64,000 nucleotides of DNA from Tamlana sp. I1 (GCF_015355625.1 NZ_JACLAF010000009.1:124001-188000); one strand, 5' to 3'; shown: positions 26,087-36,063, counted from the stretch's first letter. Translations and numbers: made by a program. The notes: a model not told the origin generated them from the letters alone.

Positions 26087-27610
26087 TCAACTAATAATAA
26101 TATTCAACATTTTCTCAGTGGCAATAATTGCCGATACCGTTTGATCGGAATCTAAACCACGTGTTTTAAATTCTTTCTCATCGTTTTTCCAAGTAATAAT
26201 GGTTTCACACAATGCATCCGAACGACTTCCAGGAGGAATACGAACCACATAATCAATTAAATGTGGTAATTCCATTAACTTTTCATTCTTAAAAATGCTT
26301 TTTATAGCATTCATAAAGGCGTCAAACTGACCATCACCTTGAGAAATTTCTTCAAAGGTCTCGCCTTCAATAGTAATTGAAACGGTTGTTGAAGGTTTTA
26401 AACCTTTTGAGTGTGTTAACACATAAGAGTTTACCTTAATTTTTTCTTCGTAAGTTCTATCTAAAACATCCGAAATAATATATGGCAAGTCCTCTTTTGT
26501 TACCACTTGTTTTTTATCACCTAACTCAATAATACGTTGTGTGACTTTTTTCAAGTCAGCATCATTAAGCTGAAGTCCTAATTCTTGTAAATTCTTTTGA
26601 ATATTAGCTTTCCCAGAAGATTTTCCTAAAGCATATTTTCTAGTTCTGCCAAAACGTTCTGGTAACAAATCGCTAAAATACAAGTTGTTTTTATTGTCGC
26701 CGTCGGCATGTATACCTGCAGTTTGTGTAAAAACATTAGCACCAACAATTGGTTTATTTGCAGGAATTACTACTCCAGAAAAATTTTCAACCAATTTGCT
26801 AACTGTATATAAAACCTTTTCGTTTACATTGATTTTAATATGCGGCATAAAATCGTTTATAACCGCAATAGTACTAGACATTGGCGCATTTCCTGCTCTT
26901 TCGCCCATACCATTCACTGTTAAATGCAATCCGTCGGCGCCTGCGTTTAATCCTGCCATCACATTGGCCACACCCAAATCGTAATCGTTATGAGCATGGA
27001 AATCGAAATGTAAATTAGGATATAGGTCTTTAATTTCTTTTATAAACAGAAACGATTCTTCTGGCGTTAAAACCCCCAAAGTATCTGGAAGCATAATACG
27101 CTTAACAGGTTGAGTTGCTAAAAAGGCTAAAAACTCAAAAACATAGTCTTTAGAGTTTCGCATCCCATTACTCCAATCCTCTAAATAAATATTAGTTGTA
27201 ATATTGTTTTTTTGAGCTAAAGCAATGTTTTCTTTTATTTCCTCAAAGTGCTGATTAGGCGTCTTTTTTAACTGATGAGTTAAATGATTTAATGAACCTT
27301 TTGTTAGCAAGTTTTGAACCTTCGCTCCTGCTTCCTGCATCCATTTTAAGGACACGCCATTATCAACAAAAGTTAAAACTTCAACAGTTTCTAGATAACC
27401 GTGTTTAGAAGCCCATTCGGTAACATCTTTAACCGCTTGAAGTTCACCTTCAGACACACGTGCCGAGGCAATCTCAATACGATCAACCTTTAATTCTTCC
27501 AGTAAAAGTTTAGCAATTGTTAGCTTCTCAGAAGCAGAAAACGACACACTCGAGGTTTGTTCACCATCGCGTAATGTCGTATCCATTATTTCTATTTTTC
27601 TAAAACTCAT
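26087..27610 (-). CDS. leuA: 2-isopropylmalate synthase family enzyme
   Basis: The 507-residue protein condenses an acyl-CoA with a 2-oxo acid. The DTTLRDGEQT motif opens a TIM barrel, metal ligands lie in HAHNDYDLG, and NGMGERAGNAP is the family signature. The C-terminal LeuA-type allosteric domain covers about residues 375-507. It sits inside the leu operon between leuD and leuB, which argues for isopropylmalate synthase. Its sequence, however, also resembles citramalate synthases, so acetyl-CoA plus pyruvate as substrates cannot be excluded. Confidence 0.85.
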   Translation of the reverse strand: MSFRKIEIMDTTLRDGEQTSSVSFSASEKLTIAKLLLEELKVDRIEIASARVSEGELQAVKDVTEWASKHGYLETVEVLTFVDNGVSLKWMQEAGAKVQNLLTKGSLNHLTHQLKKTPNQHFEEIKENIALAQKNNITTNIYLEDWSNGMRNSKDYVFEFLAFLATQPVKRIMLPDTLGVLTPEESFLFIKEIKDLYPNLHFDFHAHNDYDLGVANVMAGLNAGADGLHLTVNGMGERAGNAPMSSTIAVINDFMPHIKINVNEKVLYTVSKLVENFSGVVIPANKPIVGANVFTQTAGIHADGDNKNNLYFSDLLPERFGRTRKYALGKSSGKANIQKNLQELGLQLNDADLKKVTQRIIELGDKKQVVTKEDLPYIISDVLDRTYEEKIKVNSYVLTHSKGLKPSTTVSITIEGETFEEISQGDGQFDAFMNAIKSIFKNEKLMELPHLIDYVVRIPPGSRSDALCETIITWKNDEKEFKTRGLDSDQTVSAIIATEKMLNIIIS

Positions 27611-27613
27611 AGT

Positions 27614-28210
27614 TTAGAAAGGGCGTGATTCAGTGAAACTTTCAATCTCACTTTTCATGTTTTGTAAATAGTCGATATCATCAAAACCATTTAACATGTT
27701 GCCTTTTTTATAACCATTAATATCAAATGATTCTTGAGTACCAGATGATGGTAAAGTAATGGTTTGAGCTTCTAAATCAATCACTAATTCTGTTTTAGGA
27801 TCGGCGTAAATTGCTTCAAAAATTTCATTTAAAAACTCTGGAGATATTTGCACAGGCAAAACCCCAATGTTTAAACAGTTATTTTTGAAAATATCTGCGA
27901 AGAAACTTGAAACCACACAACGGAATCCGTAATCGTAAACCGCCCAAGCAGCATGCTCTCTAGAAGATCCAGAACCAAAGTTCTTTCCTCCTACTAAAAT
28001 TTTACCACCGTAAATTGAGTTGTTTAATACGAAATCTTGTTTTGGTGAATCATCACCATTATATCTCCAATCTCTAAATAAGTTGTCTCCAAATCCATCA
28101 CGCGTTGTCGCTTTTAAGAAACGTGCAGGGATGATTTGATCGGTATCTACGTTCTCGATTGGTAAAGGAACTGCAGTACTAGTTAATGTTGTAAATTTAT
28201 CGTAAGCCAT
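27614..28210 (-). CDS. leuD: 3-isopropylmalate dehydratase small subunit
   Basis: The 198-residue swivelling-domain subunit pairs with LeuC to isomerise isopropylmalate. It has the family start (VPLPIENVDTDQIIPARFLK) and the GGKNFGSGSSREHA motif. It ends four bases before the leuA-like start and follows leuC by 88 bases; that gap holds short AAAAGTTAAAAGTGA repeats. Confidence 0.97.
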   Translation of the reverse strand: MAYDKFTTLTSTAVPLPIENVDTDQIIPARFLKATTRDGFGDNLFRDWRYNGDDSPKQDFVLNNSIYGGKILVGGKNFGSGSSREHAAWAVYDYGFRCVVSSFFADIFKNNCLNIGVLPVQISPEFLNEIFEAIYADPKTELVIDLEAQTITLPSSGTQESFDINGYKKGNMLNGFDDIDYLQNMKSEIESFTESRPF

Positions 28211-28298
28211 TTTTTTTTAATTTAAAAGTGAAAAGTTAAAAGTGAAAAGTTTTAAAAACATTGACTTTAATTTTTAACTATTCCATATTCATTAATAT

Positions 28299-29693
28299 TT
28301 ATAAAAGCGTTCTTGGATCGGTAACAACACCTGTAACAGCTGCAGCTGCAGCCACTAACGGACTTGCTAACAAAGTTCTTGATCCAGGTCCTTGACGTCC
28401 TTCAAAGTTTCTGTTTGACGTACTTACTGCATATTTTCCAGCAGGAATTTTATCATCATTCATTGCTAAACATGCCGAACATCCTGGCTCTCTTAACACA
28501 AAACCAGCTTCTTCAAAAATATCTAATAAACCTTCTTCTTTAATTTTAGCTTCCACAATGTGCGATCCTGGTACTAACCAAGCTGTTACGTGATCTGCTT
28601 TTTTTCTGCCTTTAACTATCGATGCAAACGCACGGAAATCTTCAATACGACCATTGGTACAAGAACCAATAAATACGTAATCAATTTTCTTTCCAATCAT
28701 TTGCTCATCTTCAGCATAACCCATGTAAGCTAAAGATTTGTCGTAAGTGGCTTTTCCACCTTCAACAGATTCCGCAGAAGGAATATTTTTAGAAATCCCC
28801 ATACCCATACCTGGATTTGTTCCGTAGGTAATCATAGGTTCAATATCGCTAGCATCAAAAGTATATTCTTTGTCAAATGTTACACCTTCATCCGTTTTTA
28901 ACGTTTTCCAGTATGCCATAGCTTTATCCCAATCTGCTCCTTTTGGAGTCATTGGGCGACCTTTAATATACTCGAAGGTTTTTTCATCTGGAGCAATCAT
29001 ACCACCACGGGCACCCATCTCGATAGATAAGTTACAAACCGTCATACGACCTTCCATAGACATGTTTTCAAAAACATCACCTGCATATTCAACAAAATAT
29101 CCTGTTGCACCAGAAGTTGTTAATTGAGAAATAATATATAAACCAACATCTTTAGGTGTAACGCCTTTGCTTAATGGCCCGTTAACGCTAATACGCATTT
29201 TTTTAGGCTTTGGCTGCATGATACATTGTGTGGTTAAAACCATTTCAACCTCCGAAGTACCAATACCAAAAGCAATAGCTCCAAAAGCACCGTGTGTAGA
29301 TGTATGCGAATCGCCACAAACAATAGTTGCTCCAGGAAGTGTAATACCATTTTCAGGTCCTACAACGTGAACAATACCGTTATTTTGGTGACCTAAGCCC
29401 CAGTGACTAATGCCGTATTCATTGGCGTTATCTTCTAATGTTTTTAATTGCTTAGCAGATAAAGGATCTTCAACAGGTAAATGTTGATTGATTGTTGGAG
29501 TGTTATGATCGGCAACCGCAAATGTACGCTCTGGATATAACACGCTTAAACCTCTACTTTTTAAACCGACAAATGCTACTGGACTTGTAACCTCATGAAT
29601 TAAATGACGGTCGATAAAAAACACATCTGGACCATCTTCAATTTTTCTTACAACATGTGAATCCCACACTTTGTCAAACAATGATTTACTCAT
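28299..29693 (-). CDS. leuC: 3-isopropylmalate dehydratase large subunit
   Basis: The 464-residue aconitase-like subunit carries the three Cys ligands of its 4Fe-4S cluster in SCTNGR and GCSACLAMN, and the substrate motifs [13 protein letters not shown] and [17 protein letters not shown]. It is the first gene of the leftward leu operon (leuC, leuD, leuA-like, leuB). A TAAATTTG box on the minus strand at 29767-29774 could be the -7 element, giving a leader of about 65 bases. No leucine leader peptide was found, unlike the his operon. Confidence 0.97.
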   Translation of the reverse strand: MSKSLFDKVWDSHVVRKIEDGPDVFFIDRHLIHEVTSPVAFVGLKSRGLSVLYPERTFAVADHNTPTINQHLPVEDPLSAKQLKTLEDNANEYGISHWGLGHQNNGIVHVVGPENGITLPGATIVCGDSHTSTHGAFGAIAFGIGTSEVEMVLTTQCIMQPKPKKMRISVNGPLSKGVTPKDVGLYIISQLTTSGATGYFVEYAGDVFENMSMEGRMTVCNLSIEMGARGGMIAPDEKTFEYIKGRPMTPKGADWDKAMAYWKTLKTDEGVTFDKEYTFDASDIEPMITYGTNPGMGMGISKNIPSAESVEGGKATYDKSLAYMGYAEDEQMIGKKIDYVFIGSCTNGRIEDFRAFASIVKGRKKADHVTAWLVPGSHIVEAKIKEEGLLDIFEEAGFVLREPGCSACLAMNDDKIPAGKYAVSTSNRNFEGRQGPGSRTLLASPLVAAAAAVTGVVTDPRTLL

Positions 29694-29904
29694 AAATATC
29701 TTATATTTTGTGTTAAAGTAGCTTTAAACCCTAATAAAATAAGGTTTAGGAAGCCATAAAGAAATACAAATTTATGCTTTATTAGATGTATTTAAAACTT
29801 AAAGCCACTTTGTTATCTAATTTTTATAAAATTGCCAATGGATAGAATATAAAATGAATTTTATTCAATAGATTCTTAAAATTGATTGTAATTTTCAAAC
29901 AAAA

Positions 29905-30291
29905 TTACTGAAGCCTATCTTTAACAAATTCTACTTGTGTTTTACCGTGTGGCAAGGGTTTGCCGTCTGGACCAACATTAACCATAACAATATTAGAAAT
30001 CGTGATAATGGTTTCTCTAGTCATTTTGTTTCTAACTTCGCAACTTAATGTTAATGAAGCTTTACCAAATTTAATAGCCTCAATACCTATTTCAATAATA
30101 TCACCCTGTTTTGCAGAGGCTTTAAAATCAATTTCACTAATAAATTTTGTAACTACTTTCGGATTTTCCAATTGAATAATGGTATAAAGCGCTGCTTCCT
30201 CGTCTATCCAGTCTAATAAACGTCCGCCAAACAACGTACCATTTGCATTTAAATCTTCTGGTTTAATCCATTTTCTTGTGTGAAATCTCAT
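29905..30291 (-). CDS. Acyl-CoA thioesterase (hotdog fold, YciA-like)
   Basis: The 128-residue protein matches the hotdog thioesterases that hydrolyse acyl-CoAs in the cytoplasm: the NANGTLFGGRLLDWIDEEAA helix with its catalytic Asp region, then FKASAKQGDIIEI and VMVNVGPDGKPLPH. It is transcribed alone, leftward, and lies 210 bases upstream of leuC in the same direction, so it may have its own promoter in the region around 30292-30527. Confidence 0.85.
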   Translation of the reverse strand: MRFHTRKWIKPEDLNANGTLFGGRLLDWIDEEAALYTIIQLENPKVVTKFISEIDFKASAKQGDIIEIGIEAIKFGKASLTLSCEVRNKMTRETIITISNIVMVNVGPDGKPLPHGKTQVEFVKDRLQ

Positions 30292-30527
30292 GTTTTTTTA
30301 ATAATATGTTAGAAATTAATTTGTCTGTTTTTTATAAATCTGAATTGTTTATTTCCGAATAAAACTAGATGTGTTTTTACACAAAAAAAAACACTAAAAA
30401 CAATACGATTTACTTGAGTTTTTAAAGGTATGAAAATCTTCAATGTTAATAAACTCGTTAATAATTATAATATGAATTTTTACGATAAGCTCGATTAATG
30501 GCTACTTTTAAGTAAAATCTCAAAATT

Positions 30528-30944
30528 ATGAACACTAGAAAATCTAATCTTACAAGTATTCGACCAGAAATTTTAAGTGCTACAATTAACGAAAACATGA
30601 GCAGCGACGAACGTTTTCAGAATGTGATTTTACGCCCTATTATTAAATTTCAAAATGATTTATTCATTGAAGTTTTTAGAAACTACATAGGAAAACACAA
30701 ATCTGTTTTTTATGCTTATTCTTTGGAAAAACGCATCGCCTACATTGAAAATGCCATTCAAAGAGATATGAAACTTAGAAATTCTATGAAAGGGATGGTT
30801 ATTGGGCAGTTTACTGTTGAAGAATACCTTATTTATATTGAAAATTCTTCCGCTTTAAACAAACGTATGATGAATTTGGTTAAAGAACGTTTATTGAGCC
30901 AGATTCAATTGTTTGAGAACCCTGAATTATTAGCAGCTGTTTAG
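30528..30944 (+). CDS. Conserved flavobacterial protein of unknown function
   Basis: The 138-residue protein is helical, without signal peptide or membrane segment. It has a conserved-looking core (SDERFQNVILRPIIKFQNDL and RIAYIENAIQRDMKLRNSMKGMVIGQFT). I recall homologues in many Flavobacteriaceae, sometimes labelled glyoxalase, but I see no glyoxalase metal ligands here. It is a monocistronic gene divergent from the thioesterase. Confidence 0.65.
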   Translation: MNTRKSNLTSIRPEILSATINENMSSDERFQNVILRPIIKFQNDLFIEVFRNYIGKHKSVFYAYSLEKRIAYIENAIQRDMKLRNSMKGMVIGQFTVEEYLIYIENSSALNKRMMNLVKERLLSQIQLFENPELLAAV

Positions 30945-30949
30945 CTATT

Positions 30950-31047
30950 AATTAGTATGAATTACTAATTCTTACTACTGCTGAAGATTAAAAATATTTT
31001 AGACACGTATTTCACTGATTTTAAATTCGTGAAATAGGTGTCTAAAA
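30950..31047. terminator. Two stem-loops between convergent genes
   Basis: A hairpin of AATTAGTA with TACTAATT (about 30953-30973) is followed by a long stem (30997-31047: TTTTAGACAC-g-TATTTCAC with GTGAAATA-g-GTGTCTAAAA). The second is symmetric and ends in A/T runs on both strands, so it could stop transcription from both sides. A fragment reading TGTCATATCGAACGCAAG, like dispersed flavobacterial repeats, follows at about 31064. Confidence 0.5.
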
Positions 31048-31121
31048 ACATAAAGATTAATCGTCTGTCATATCGAACGCAAGTGAGATATTCAAACCAT
31101 GAAAATCAGCATCTAAAAAAC

Positions 31122-31802
31122 CTAATCAATCAACGATACTCCATTTAAATCACTAGTTAAAACCGCACTCATATAATCGAAATATGGTCGAATGGCTTTA
31201 AAAGCATGGTCTATTTCGTTGATAAAATTAGAATCTAACACCTCTTTATCGGTGTATTTCTTAACAAAAATGTATTGTTTTTTTCGTATTAAATCAATGG
31301 CTTTATGCGTTTTATCAAAACCTTTAGGGGCTGTTTTTAATTCGTCGCCAACAAGTTCACCCCAAACAGATTTAAAGGTTTTAGCTCCAATAATTTCTCT
31401 GATTTCAGAATCGTCTATTTCAAACTCTTTCCTAATTCTAAACAGATCATCTTTTTCTGGTTCCCAAAAGCCTGTTGCTATAAAACTTTCGTTATTTGGC
31501 TGAATGTGTAAATAATATCCACCTCGTAAACGTGGTTTTGTTCTATGAAACGAGCCGCCAAAATGGGTTTTATAGGGTAATTTATTTTTTGAAAAACGAA
31601 CATCGCGATAAATTCTAAATATTTTTAGTTTATCAATCTCGTCATGTTTATTTAGATTTTCTAAAACAGTATTGTAAACCAATTTCATCTCCTTTTCAAT
31701 AGCCTTAAACTCAGGTTTGTTTTCGTTAAACCAATCGCGGTTATTGTTTTTTTCAAGTTTTTCGAAGAATGTAAAAACGGATTTCGGTACCGATATACTC
31801 AT
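31122..31802 (-). CDS. DUF2461 family protein
   Basis: The 226-residue protein matches DUF2461 (TIGR02453): a start near FEKLEKNNNRDWFNENK, the IFRIYRDVRFSKNKLPYKTH core and a GGYYLHIQP strand. Biochemical function is unknown; members are widespread in bacteria and fungi. It converges with the gene at 30528 and has a terminator for its upstream neighbour just before its start. Confidence 0.9.
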   Translation of the reverse strand: MSISVPKSVFTFFEKLEKNNNRDWFNENKPEFKAIEKEMKLVYNTVLENLNKHDEIDKLKIFRIYRDVRFSKNKLPYKTHFGGSFHRTKPRLRGGYYLHIQPNNESFIATGFWEPEKDDLFRIRKEFEIDDSEIREIIGAKTFKSVWGELVGDELKTAPKGFDKTHKAIDLIRKKQYIFVKKYTDKEVLDSNFINEIDHAFKAIRPYFDYMSAVLTSDLNGVSLID

Positions 31803-31834
31803 AAAATAGTTGTTTTATTTCATACTAAAATACA

Positions 31835-31860
31835 AAAAGCCCCGAGTAAATCGGGGCTTT
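31835..31860 (-). terminator. Intrinsic terminator after the small acidic lipoprotein gene
   Basis: The stem AAGCCCCGA with TCGGGGCTT is followed on the minus strand by TTTTTGTATTTT. It lies 45 bases after the stop of the gene at 31905-32093 and is nearly symmetric. Confidence 0.88.
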
Positions 31861-31904
31861 CAGTAATAAGTTAACACAATTTGTTGTTAAACAAGTGTTA
31901 TGGG

Positions 31905-32093
31905 TTACTCTTCAATTTCGTCTGCAAGATCGTCAATAGCATCTCCAACGTCATCGGCCGCATCTTCAACGGCGTCTCCAGCGTCGTCTACAGCTTCTTC
32001 AATTTTTTCGCCTGCAGTTTTTTTATCTCTACAACCTGTAAAAACAGTTGCAACAGAAAACAATAAAGCTAAGCCTAATATTATTTTTCTCAT
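31905..32093 (-). CDS. Small acidic lipoprotein
   Basis: The 62-residue protein has a lipoprotein signal with lipobox FTGC (Cys21). The mature part is a repeat of Asp/Glu/Ala (VDDAGDAVEDAADDVGDAID), an amphipathic acidic helix. It follows a DUF1328 membrane protein by 37 bases and ends at a strong terminator. Such pairs are often stress-related, but that is an inference from memory of similar loci. Confidence 0.75.
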   Translation of the reverse strand: MRKIILGLALLFSVATVFTGCRDKKTAGEKIEEAVDDAGDAVEDAADDVGDAIDDLADEIEE

Positions 32094-32130
32094 GATTTTT
32101 AATTTAATGGTTGATTTAAACTACCGCTTT

Positions 32131-32292
32131 TTATTTTTTCATTACACCTTTCAGCAAAGAGAAAATGAATAAAATAATGAAAATGTAGAAGCATATTTTA
32201 GCTATTCCAGCAGCTCCTCCTGCGATTCCACCGAAGCCTAAAACTCCAGCGATTAATGCGATAATAATGAATGTGATTGTCCAGCGTAACAT
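32131..32292 (-). CDS. DUF1328 (YtjA-like) small membrane protein
   Basis: The 53-residue protein starts at the ATG at 32292 with [20 protein letters not shown], continues with [12 protein letters not shown] and ends in a second hydrophobic helix and KGVMKK. This is the YtjA/DUF1328 plan. The frame stays open to 32391, but the extra 33 residues are not part of the family, so the inner start is chosen. It is probably co-transcribed with the acidic lipoprotein downstream. Confidence 0.85.
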   Translation of the reverse strand: MLRWTITFIIIALIAGVLGFGGIAGGAAGIAKICFYIFIILFIFSLLKGVMKK

Positions 32293-32602
32293 AATTTTTG
32301 ATTTTTTTGTTAAGATTAATAGCTTACTTAATAATAAACCTACTCCAATGATTAGAGAATTTATTTTTAAATAATTAAACAAAAACGTCAAGATATTTTA
32401 GTCGTTAAACCTGTTCTCGATACCATTTTCTAAGGAAAATGACTCGAACTGACATTTTATTCATCATTGATAAACAAAATACATAGCTAGAATTTGTAAC
32501 TAATTCTGATGTTTTTGTTAAAATTATTCTGTTAAAGTTAGTAAATTAATCCTTACAATGAAAAATGAAATTCCAAAATAACATTTTACTTATATTTGAA
32601 AC

Positions 32603-33148
32603 TTATTTAGCATTTGTTTTAAAAACATAACTAAGTCCTATAAGTAAATTAGCTGTTACTTCATTTTCATAGCCTTTAGCCCATAAATATCCCACTCCAA
32701 ATTCAAAATCAAAATTAAGTCCTTTTGTAATATTTCTACGAAGTCCAAAAGTTGGTATAGCACTAAAAGTTTTTAAAACATCTATATTAGCATTATTTGG
32801 TGTCTTTGCCGTAAAAATATCTGGAATGTAAGATAATTGAACAGCAAAATAATTTCCAGAATTATTAATCGTATTTTTTCCTTTTTGAATCCGTTTACTA
32901 AAATTATAATAGTAACGAGGTTCTAGTTCAATACTTGTTGTAAAAATAAATTCACTATTTAAAATACCTCCGATGTAACCTATTTCAGCATCAATTAAAA
33001 AGGAATCATTTAATGGTTTTTCATAAGCTACCCAGGCTCCTATAGCCCCTATTTTAAAATTAAAATTTTCTTTTAAGCCCTCTTGTGCTTCTCCTTGATT
33101 TAATAACCCCAAAAAGGTAATTAAAGAAATAAATATTTTTGATTTCAT
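32603..33148 (-). CDS. Predicted outer-membrane beta-barrel protein
   Basis: The 181-residue protein has a signal peptide (cleavage near residue 21 after GEA) and then alternating amphipathic strands ending in NLLIGLSYVF, typical of a small eight-stranded barrel. No family name is recognised. It follows another barrel-like gene by six bases, so they form an operon and possibly a complex. Function is unknown. Confidence 0.65.
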   Translation of the reverse strand: MKSKIFISLITFLGLLNQGEAQEGLKENFNFKIGAIGAWVAYEKPLNDSFLIDAEIGYIGGILNSEFIFTTSIELEPRYYYNFSKRIQKGKNTINNSGNYFAVQLSYIPDIFTAKTPNNANIDVLKTFSAIPTFGLRRNITKGLNFDFEFGVGYLWAKGYENEVTANLLIGLSYVFKTNAK

Positions 33149-33154
33149 AGTTGT

Positions 33155-33739
33155 TTAATTAATATCAAAACCAACGGAAAGTCCTACACTTTTAAAGTGA
33201 AGATAATCACTTGTCCTTAGCGCATTATTAAATGTTTTATATAAATTTTGATAGGTATAAATTAAAGAAGTATTTGCAAATAAATTTTTATAAACCCTAA
33301 AGCGATATCCAAACATAAACCTAAATAACCAACCAAATTTACTGTTATCGGTAAAATGACCTCCACAATTCAACTCGGTATGTATACTATTTTTTCGAGA
33401 CCCTCCATTTAACGCAACTCTCATATACAATGGAGCATAGGAGAATTTAGGTTGCGTAAAAGTTTCAATTCCTGAACCTACCCCAAGTGAAATTCCATTG
33501 ATTAAATAATAATTAACTGACAAATCTACTCCCGTTAGTTTAGTGCTGTTATTGAAATCAAACGGATCGTCATTTTCTAAAAGTGAATCATCATTGAATG
33601 TTAAAAACGCAAAAGCTCTTACTTCATAATAAATTTTATGCTTCAAATTATCATTATCAGTTTTTTGGCTATATCCAAAAAAACTGATAGTAAAAATGAT
33701 AAAGTGAAATATGTTTTTAAAATTCCATTTTAACCCCAT
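33155..33739 (-). CDS. Predicted outer-membrane beta-barrel protein
   Basis: The 194-residue protein has an N-terminal hydrophobic stretch (residues 8-21) that may be a signal peptide, then strands typical of porin-like barrels (LTGVDLSVNYYLINGISLGV, YAPLYMRVALNGG) and a last strand SVGLSVGFDIN. It is the first gene of a two-gene operon with the barrel gene downstream. The similarity of plan suggests an old duplication, but the sequences are clearly diverged. Confidence 0.62.
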   Translation of the reverse strand: MGLKWNFKNIFHFIIFTISFFGYSQKTDNDNLKHKIYYEVRAFAFLTFNDDSLLENDDPFDFNNSTKLTGVDLSVNYYLINGISLGVGSGIETFTQPKFSYAPLYMRVALNGGSRKNSIHTELNCGGHFTDNSKFGWLFRFMFGYRFRVYKNLFANTSLIYTYQNLYKTFNNALRTSDYLHFKSVGLSVGFDIN

Positions 33740-33879
33740 GCCATTTACTAAATGCTAAATGCTAATTGTTATTAATGTAAACTTCGAAATAATCAAAGTT
33801 AAATTAAACAAAAAAAACAGAGCTACTGTAAACCCGTAACTTTACCAAACACTTTTGTTTTTTTTAAGAAAACATACAA

Positions 33880-34656
33880 TTAAATAAAATCAATTTTATT
33901 CAAAATTAACCCTGAGGCAGGTGCGATATATTCCATTTTCACAGTACTATCTGGAAGCAAACTAACACGAATGTCCTCTAAAGTTAATTTCCCTTTTCCA
34001 AGATCGATAAGAGTCCCCATCATTAAACGGATTTGATTACGCATAAATCCTTTACCTCTAACACGTAATATGTATGTTTTTTCAGGAAAGTAATTGGCGG
34101 TATAAATAGTGTTTTCTACAATTTCACAGGTTAAAATCTCCCTGGTATAAATACCATTATCGGTTGGTTTATAACAATAAGACCTTACGAAATGTTCGCC
34201 TTCAAAAAGTTTCGCCCCTTTTTTCATCAATTCGATGTCCAAATCATCTAAAATGGTAGTCATAATAGGTGCGCAAAACGGGTGGCATTTTTCACCAAAA
34301 GCAAATAAATACAGATATTCCTTTATTTTAGAATTGTTGATGATGTTGAATTTCGCATCAACTTCACGAATGCTTAATGCACGAATATCCTGTGGTAAAT
34401 TATAATTAAATAATTCTAAAAAAGCTTCTTGGTCTTCAATGGGTTCTTGTAAAAAGAGTTCGAAAGCAGCACATTCAGCCGACACCATCGCATCTGTTCT
34501 TCCAGAACTTAAACTTTTAAAAGGTTTGCCTTCTAAAATATAGTTTAAGGTTCTGTCTACCATAAGATGCAAGGTTTTTACATCCGGTTGCTTTTGCCAT
34601 CCGTGAAAACGATACCCTAAATACTGAATATTAAAAACGTAGAAATATTTTTTCAA
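33880..34656 (-). CDS. truA: TruA-family tRNA pseudouridine synthase
   Basis: The 258-residue protein is a TruA-type pseudouridine synthase, which modifies positions 38-40 of tRNA anticodon arms. The catalytic Asp55 lies in SGRTDAMVSAEC, where the usual family motif is GRTDAGVHA. Thus Gly and His after the Asp are replaced by Met and Ser. The C-terminal RGKGFMRNQIRLMMGTL motif is intact. Bacteroidota often carry more than one TruA homologue, so this may be the divergent paralogue. It begins nine bases after hisIE and probably shares the his transcript. Confidence 0.82.
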   Translation of the reverse strand: MKKYFYVFNIQYLGYRFHGWQKQPDVKTLHLMVDRTLNYILEGKPFKSLSSGRTDAMVSAECAAFELFLQEPIEDQEAFLELFNYNLPQDIRALSIREVDAKFNIINNSKIKEYLYLFAFGEKCHPFCAPIMTTILDDLDIELMKKGAKLFEGEHFVRSYCYKPTDNGIYTREILTCEIVENTIYTANYFPEKTYILRVRGKGFMRNQIRLMMGTLIDLGKGKLTLEDIRVSLLPDSTVKMEYIAPASGLILNKIDFI

Positions 34657-34665
34657 ACCTTGGAA

Positions 34666-35265
34666 TTACTTATGTCTTCCTTTCAATTCGGCTTCAATAT
34701 CTTTAAGCGTGAAGCCTTTTGCTTGAAGCAGCATTAAATAGTGAAATAATAAATCGGCCGATTCATATAAAAACAACTCATCATTGTTATCCATGGCTTC
34801 AATAACGGTTTCAACTGCCTCCTCGCCTACTTTCTGAGCCACTTTGTTGATGCCTTTTTCAAACAAACTAGCGACATACGATTTTTTAGTGTCCTTGTTC
34901 GCAACACGTTCTGCAATCACATCTTCCAAGGTAGAAAAGAAACCGTAAGACGACTTGTTTTCCTCTGCCCAGCATGTATCTGTACCCTTATGGCATGTAG
35001 GACCCGCGGGATTTACTTGAATTAAAAGCGAATCGTTATCGCAGTCGTTTTTAATGCTAACAACGTTTAAAAAGTTACCACTTTCCTCACCTTTTGTCCA
35101 TAAACGTTGTTTACTTCTGCTAAAAAAAGTAACCTTATTCGTTTCGATGGTTTTTTGATAAGATTCTTCATTCATATAGCCAAGCATAAGTACTTTAGCT
35201 GTTGTAGCATCTTGAATAATCGCAGGAACGAGTCCGTTTGAATCGTATTTAATAGTCATAATCAT
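34666..35265 (-). CDS. hisIE: Bifunctional phosphoribosyl-AMP cyclohydrolase / phosphoribosyl-ATP pyrophosphatase
   Basis: The 199-residue fusion carries out steps 2 and 3 of histidine synthesis. The HisI half (residues 1-105) has the metal motif CHKGTDTCW; the HisE half (about 110-199) has the EEAVETVIEA motif. The start may be Met3 (35259) rather than Met1. It is the last his gene and is followed by the truA-like gene after nine bases. A hairpin repeat lies in the gap to hisF. Confidence 0.96.
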   Translation of the reverse strand: MIMTIKYDSNGLVPAIIQDATTAKVLMLGYMNEESYQKTIETNKVTFFSRSKQRLWTKGEESGNFLNVVSIKNDCDNDSLLIQVNPAGPTCHKGTDTCWAEENKSSYGFFSTLEDVIAERVANKDTKKSYVASLFEKGINKVAQKVGEEAVETVIEAMDNNDELFLYESADLLFHYLMLLQAKGFTLKDIEAELKGRHK

Positions 35266-35276
35266 TTCTTTATGTG

Positions 35277-35297
35277 ATACTGAAACCAGTTCAGTAT
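35277..35297. repeat. Palindromic element between hisF and hisIE
   Basis: ATACTGAA and TTCAGTAT form a perfect eight-bp stem around ACCAG, extended by GTCATACTGAACTGG on the minus strand. It resembles the GTCATxCTGAA-type repeats of Flavobacteriaceae. Confidence 0.6.
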
Positions 35298-35303
35298 GAC
35301 GAC

Positions 35304-36059
35304 TTAAAGTCGTACCTCTATATTATTTTTTTTCAATTCTATTTTTAGTTCAGGAATAGGGATTTCACCAAAATGAAATACGCTCGCGGCTAAAGCTGCA
35401 TCCGATTTTCCATCTGTAAACGTGTCCACAAAATGCTGTACATTTCCAGCGCCTCCTGAAGCTATAATTGGAATGTTTAAAGTTTCAGACAACTTCGCTA
35501 AAGCTTCATTCGCAAATCCATTTTTAGTACCATCATGATTCATAGATGTGAATAAAATTTCACCTGCACCACGATTTTCAACTTCTTTTGCCCATTCGAA
35601 TAAATCGATGTCTGTTGGAATACTTCCGCCTGCTAAATGTACTTTCCACTGCCCTTCAACTTGTTTGGCATCAATAGCCACAACCACACATTGAGACCCG
35701 AATTTATTGGATAATTCATTCACTAAATCTGGTCTTTTTACTGCTGAAGAATTTATAGAAACCTTATCGGCACCACATTGTAACAATGCATCAACATGTT
35801 CTACAGATGAAATACCGCCACCAACTGTAAATGGAATATTTACCTGTTCTGCAACACGTAAAACCATATCTAAAGTAGTGCCTCTACCCTCTAATGTTGC
35901 TGAAATATCTAGGAAAACCAACTCATCAGCACCTTGTTCTGCATATTGTTTAGCAAGCTCGACTGGATCGCCAGCATCGCGTAAATCAACAAAATTAACG
36001 CCCTTTACGGTACGTCCGTTTTTAATATCTAAACAAGGAATAATTCGTTTTGTAAGCAT
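35304..36059 (-). CDS. hisF: Imidazole glycerol phosphate synthase, cyclase subunit
   Basis: The 251-residue TIM-barrel subunit uses ammonia from HisH to form IGP and AICAR. It has the family start [20 protein letters not shown], the phosphate loops VGGGISS and ASGGAGN, and the catalytic Asp residues in CLDI and VVAIDAKQ. It lies 68 bases after hisA, in a gap filled with short AAAGTTAAAAGTGA-type repeats. Confidence 0.97.
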   Translation of the reverse strand: MLTKRIIPCLDIKNGRTVKGVNFVDLRDAGDPVELAKQYAEQGADELVFLDISATLEGRGTTLDMVLRVAEQVNIPFTVGGGISSVEHVDALLQCGADKVSINSSAVKRPDLVNELSNKFGSQCVVVAIDAKQVEGQWKVHLAGGSIPTDIDLFEWAKEVENRGAGEILFTSMNHDGTKNGFANEALAKLSETLNIPIIASGGAGNVQHFVDTFTDGKSDAALAASVFHFGEIPIPELKIELKKNNIEVRL

Positions 36060-36063
36060 CTTT

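Noticed and set aside
28870-29370. Plus-strand frames inside leuC
   Set aside because: leuC is a clear full-length enzyme; these frames show no protein features.
31881-32172. Two overlapping plus-strand frames rich in Ser/Ala
   Set aside because: They are antisense to the Asp/Ala-repeat lipoprotein at 31905-32093, which has a clean lipobox and terminator.
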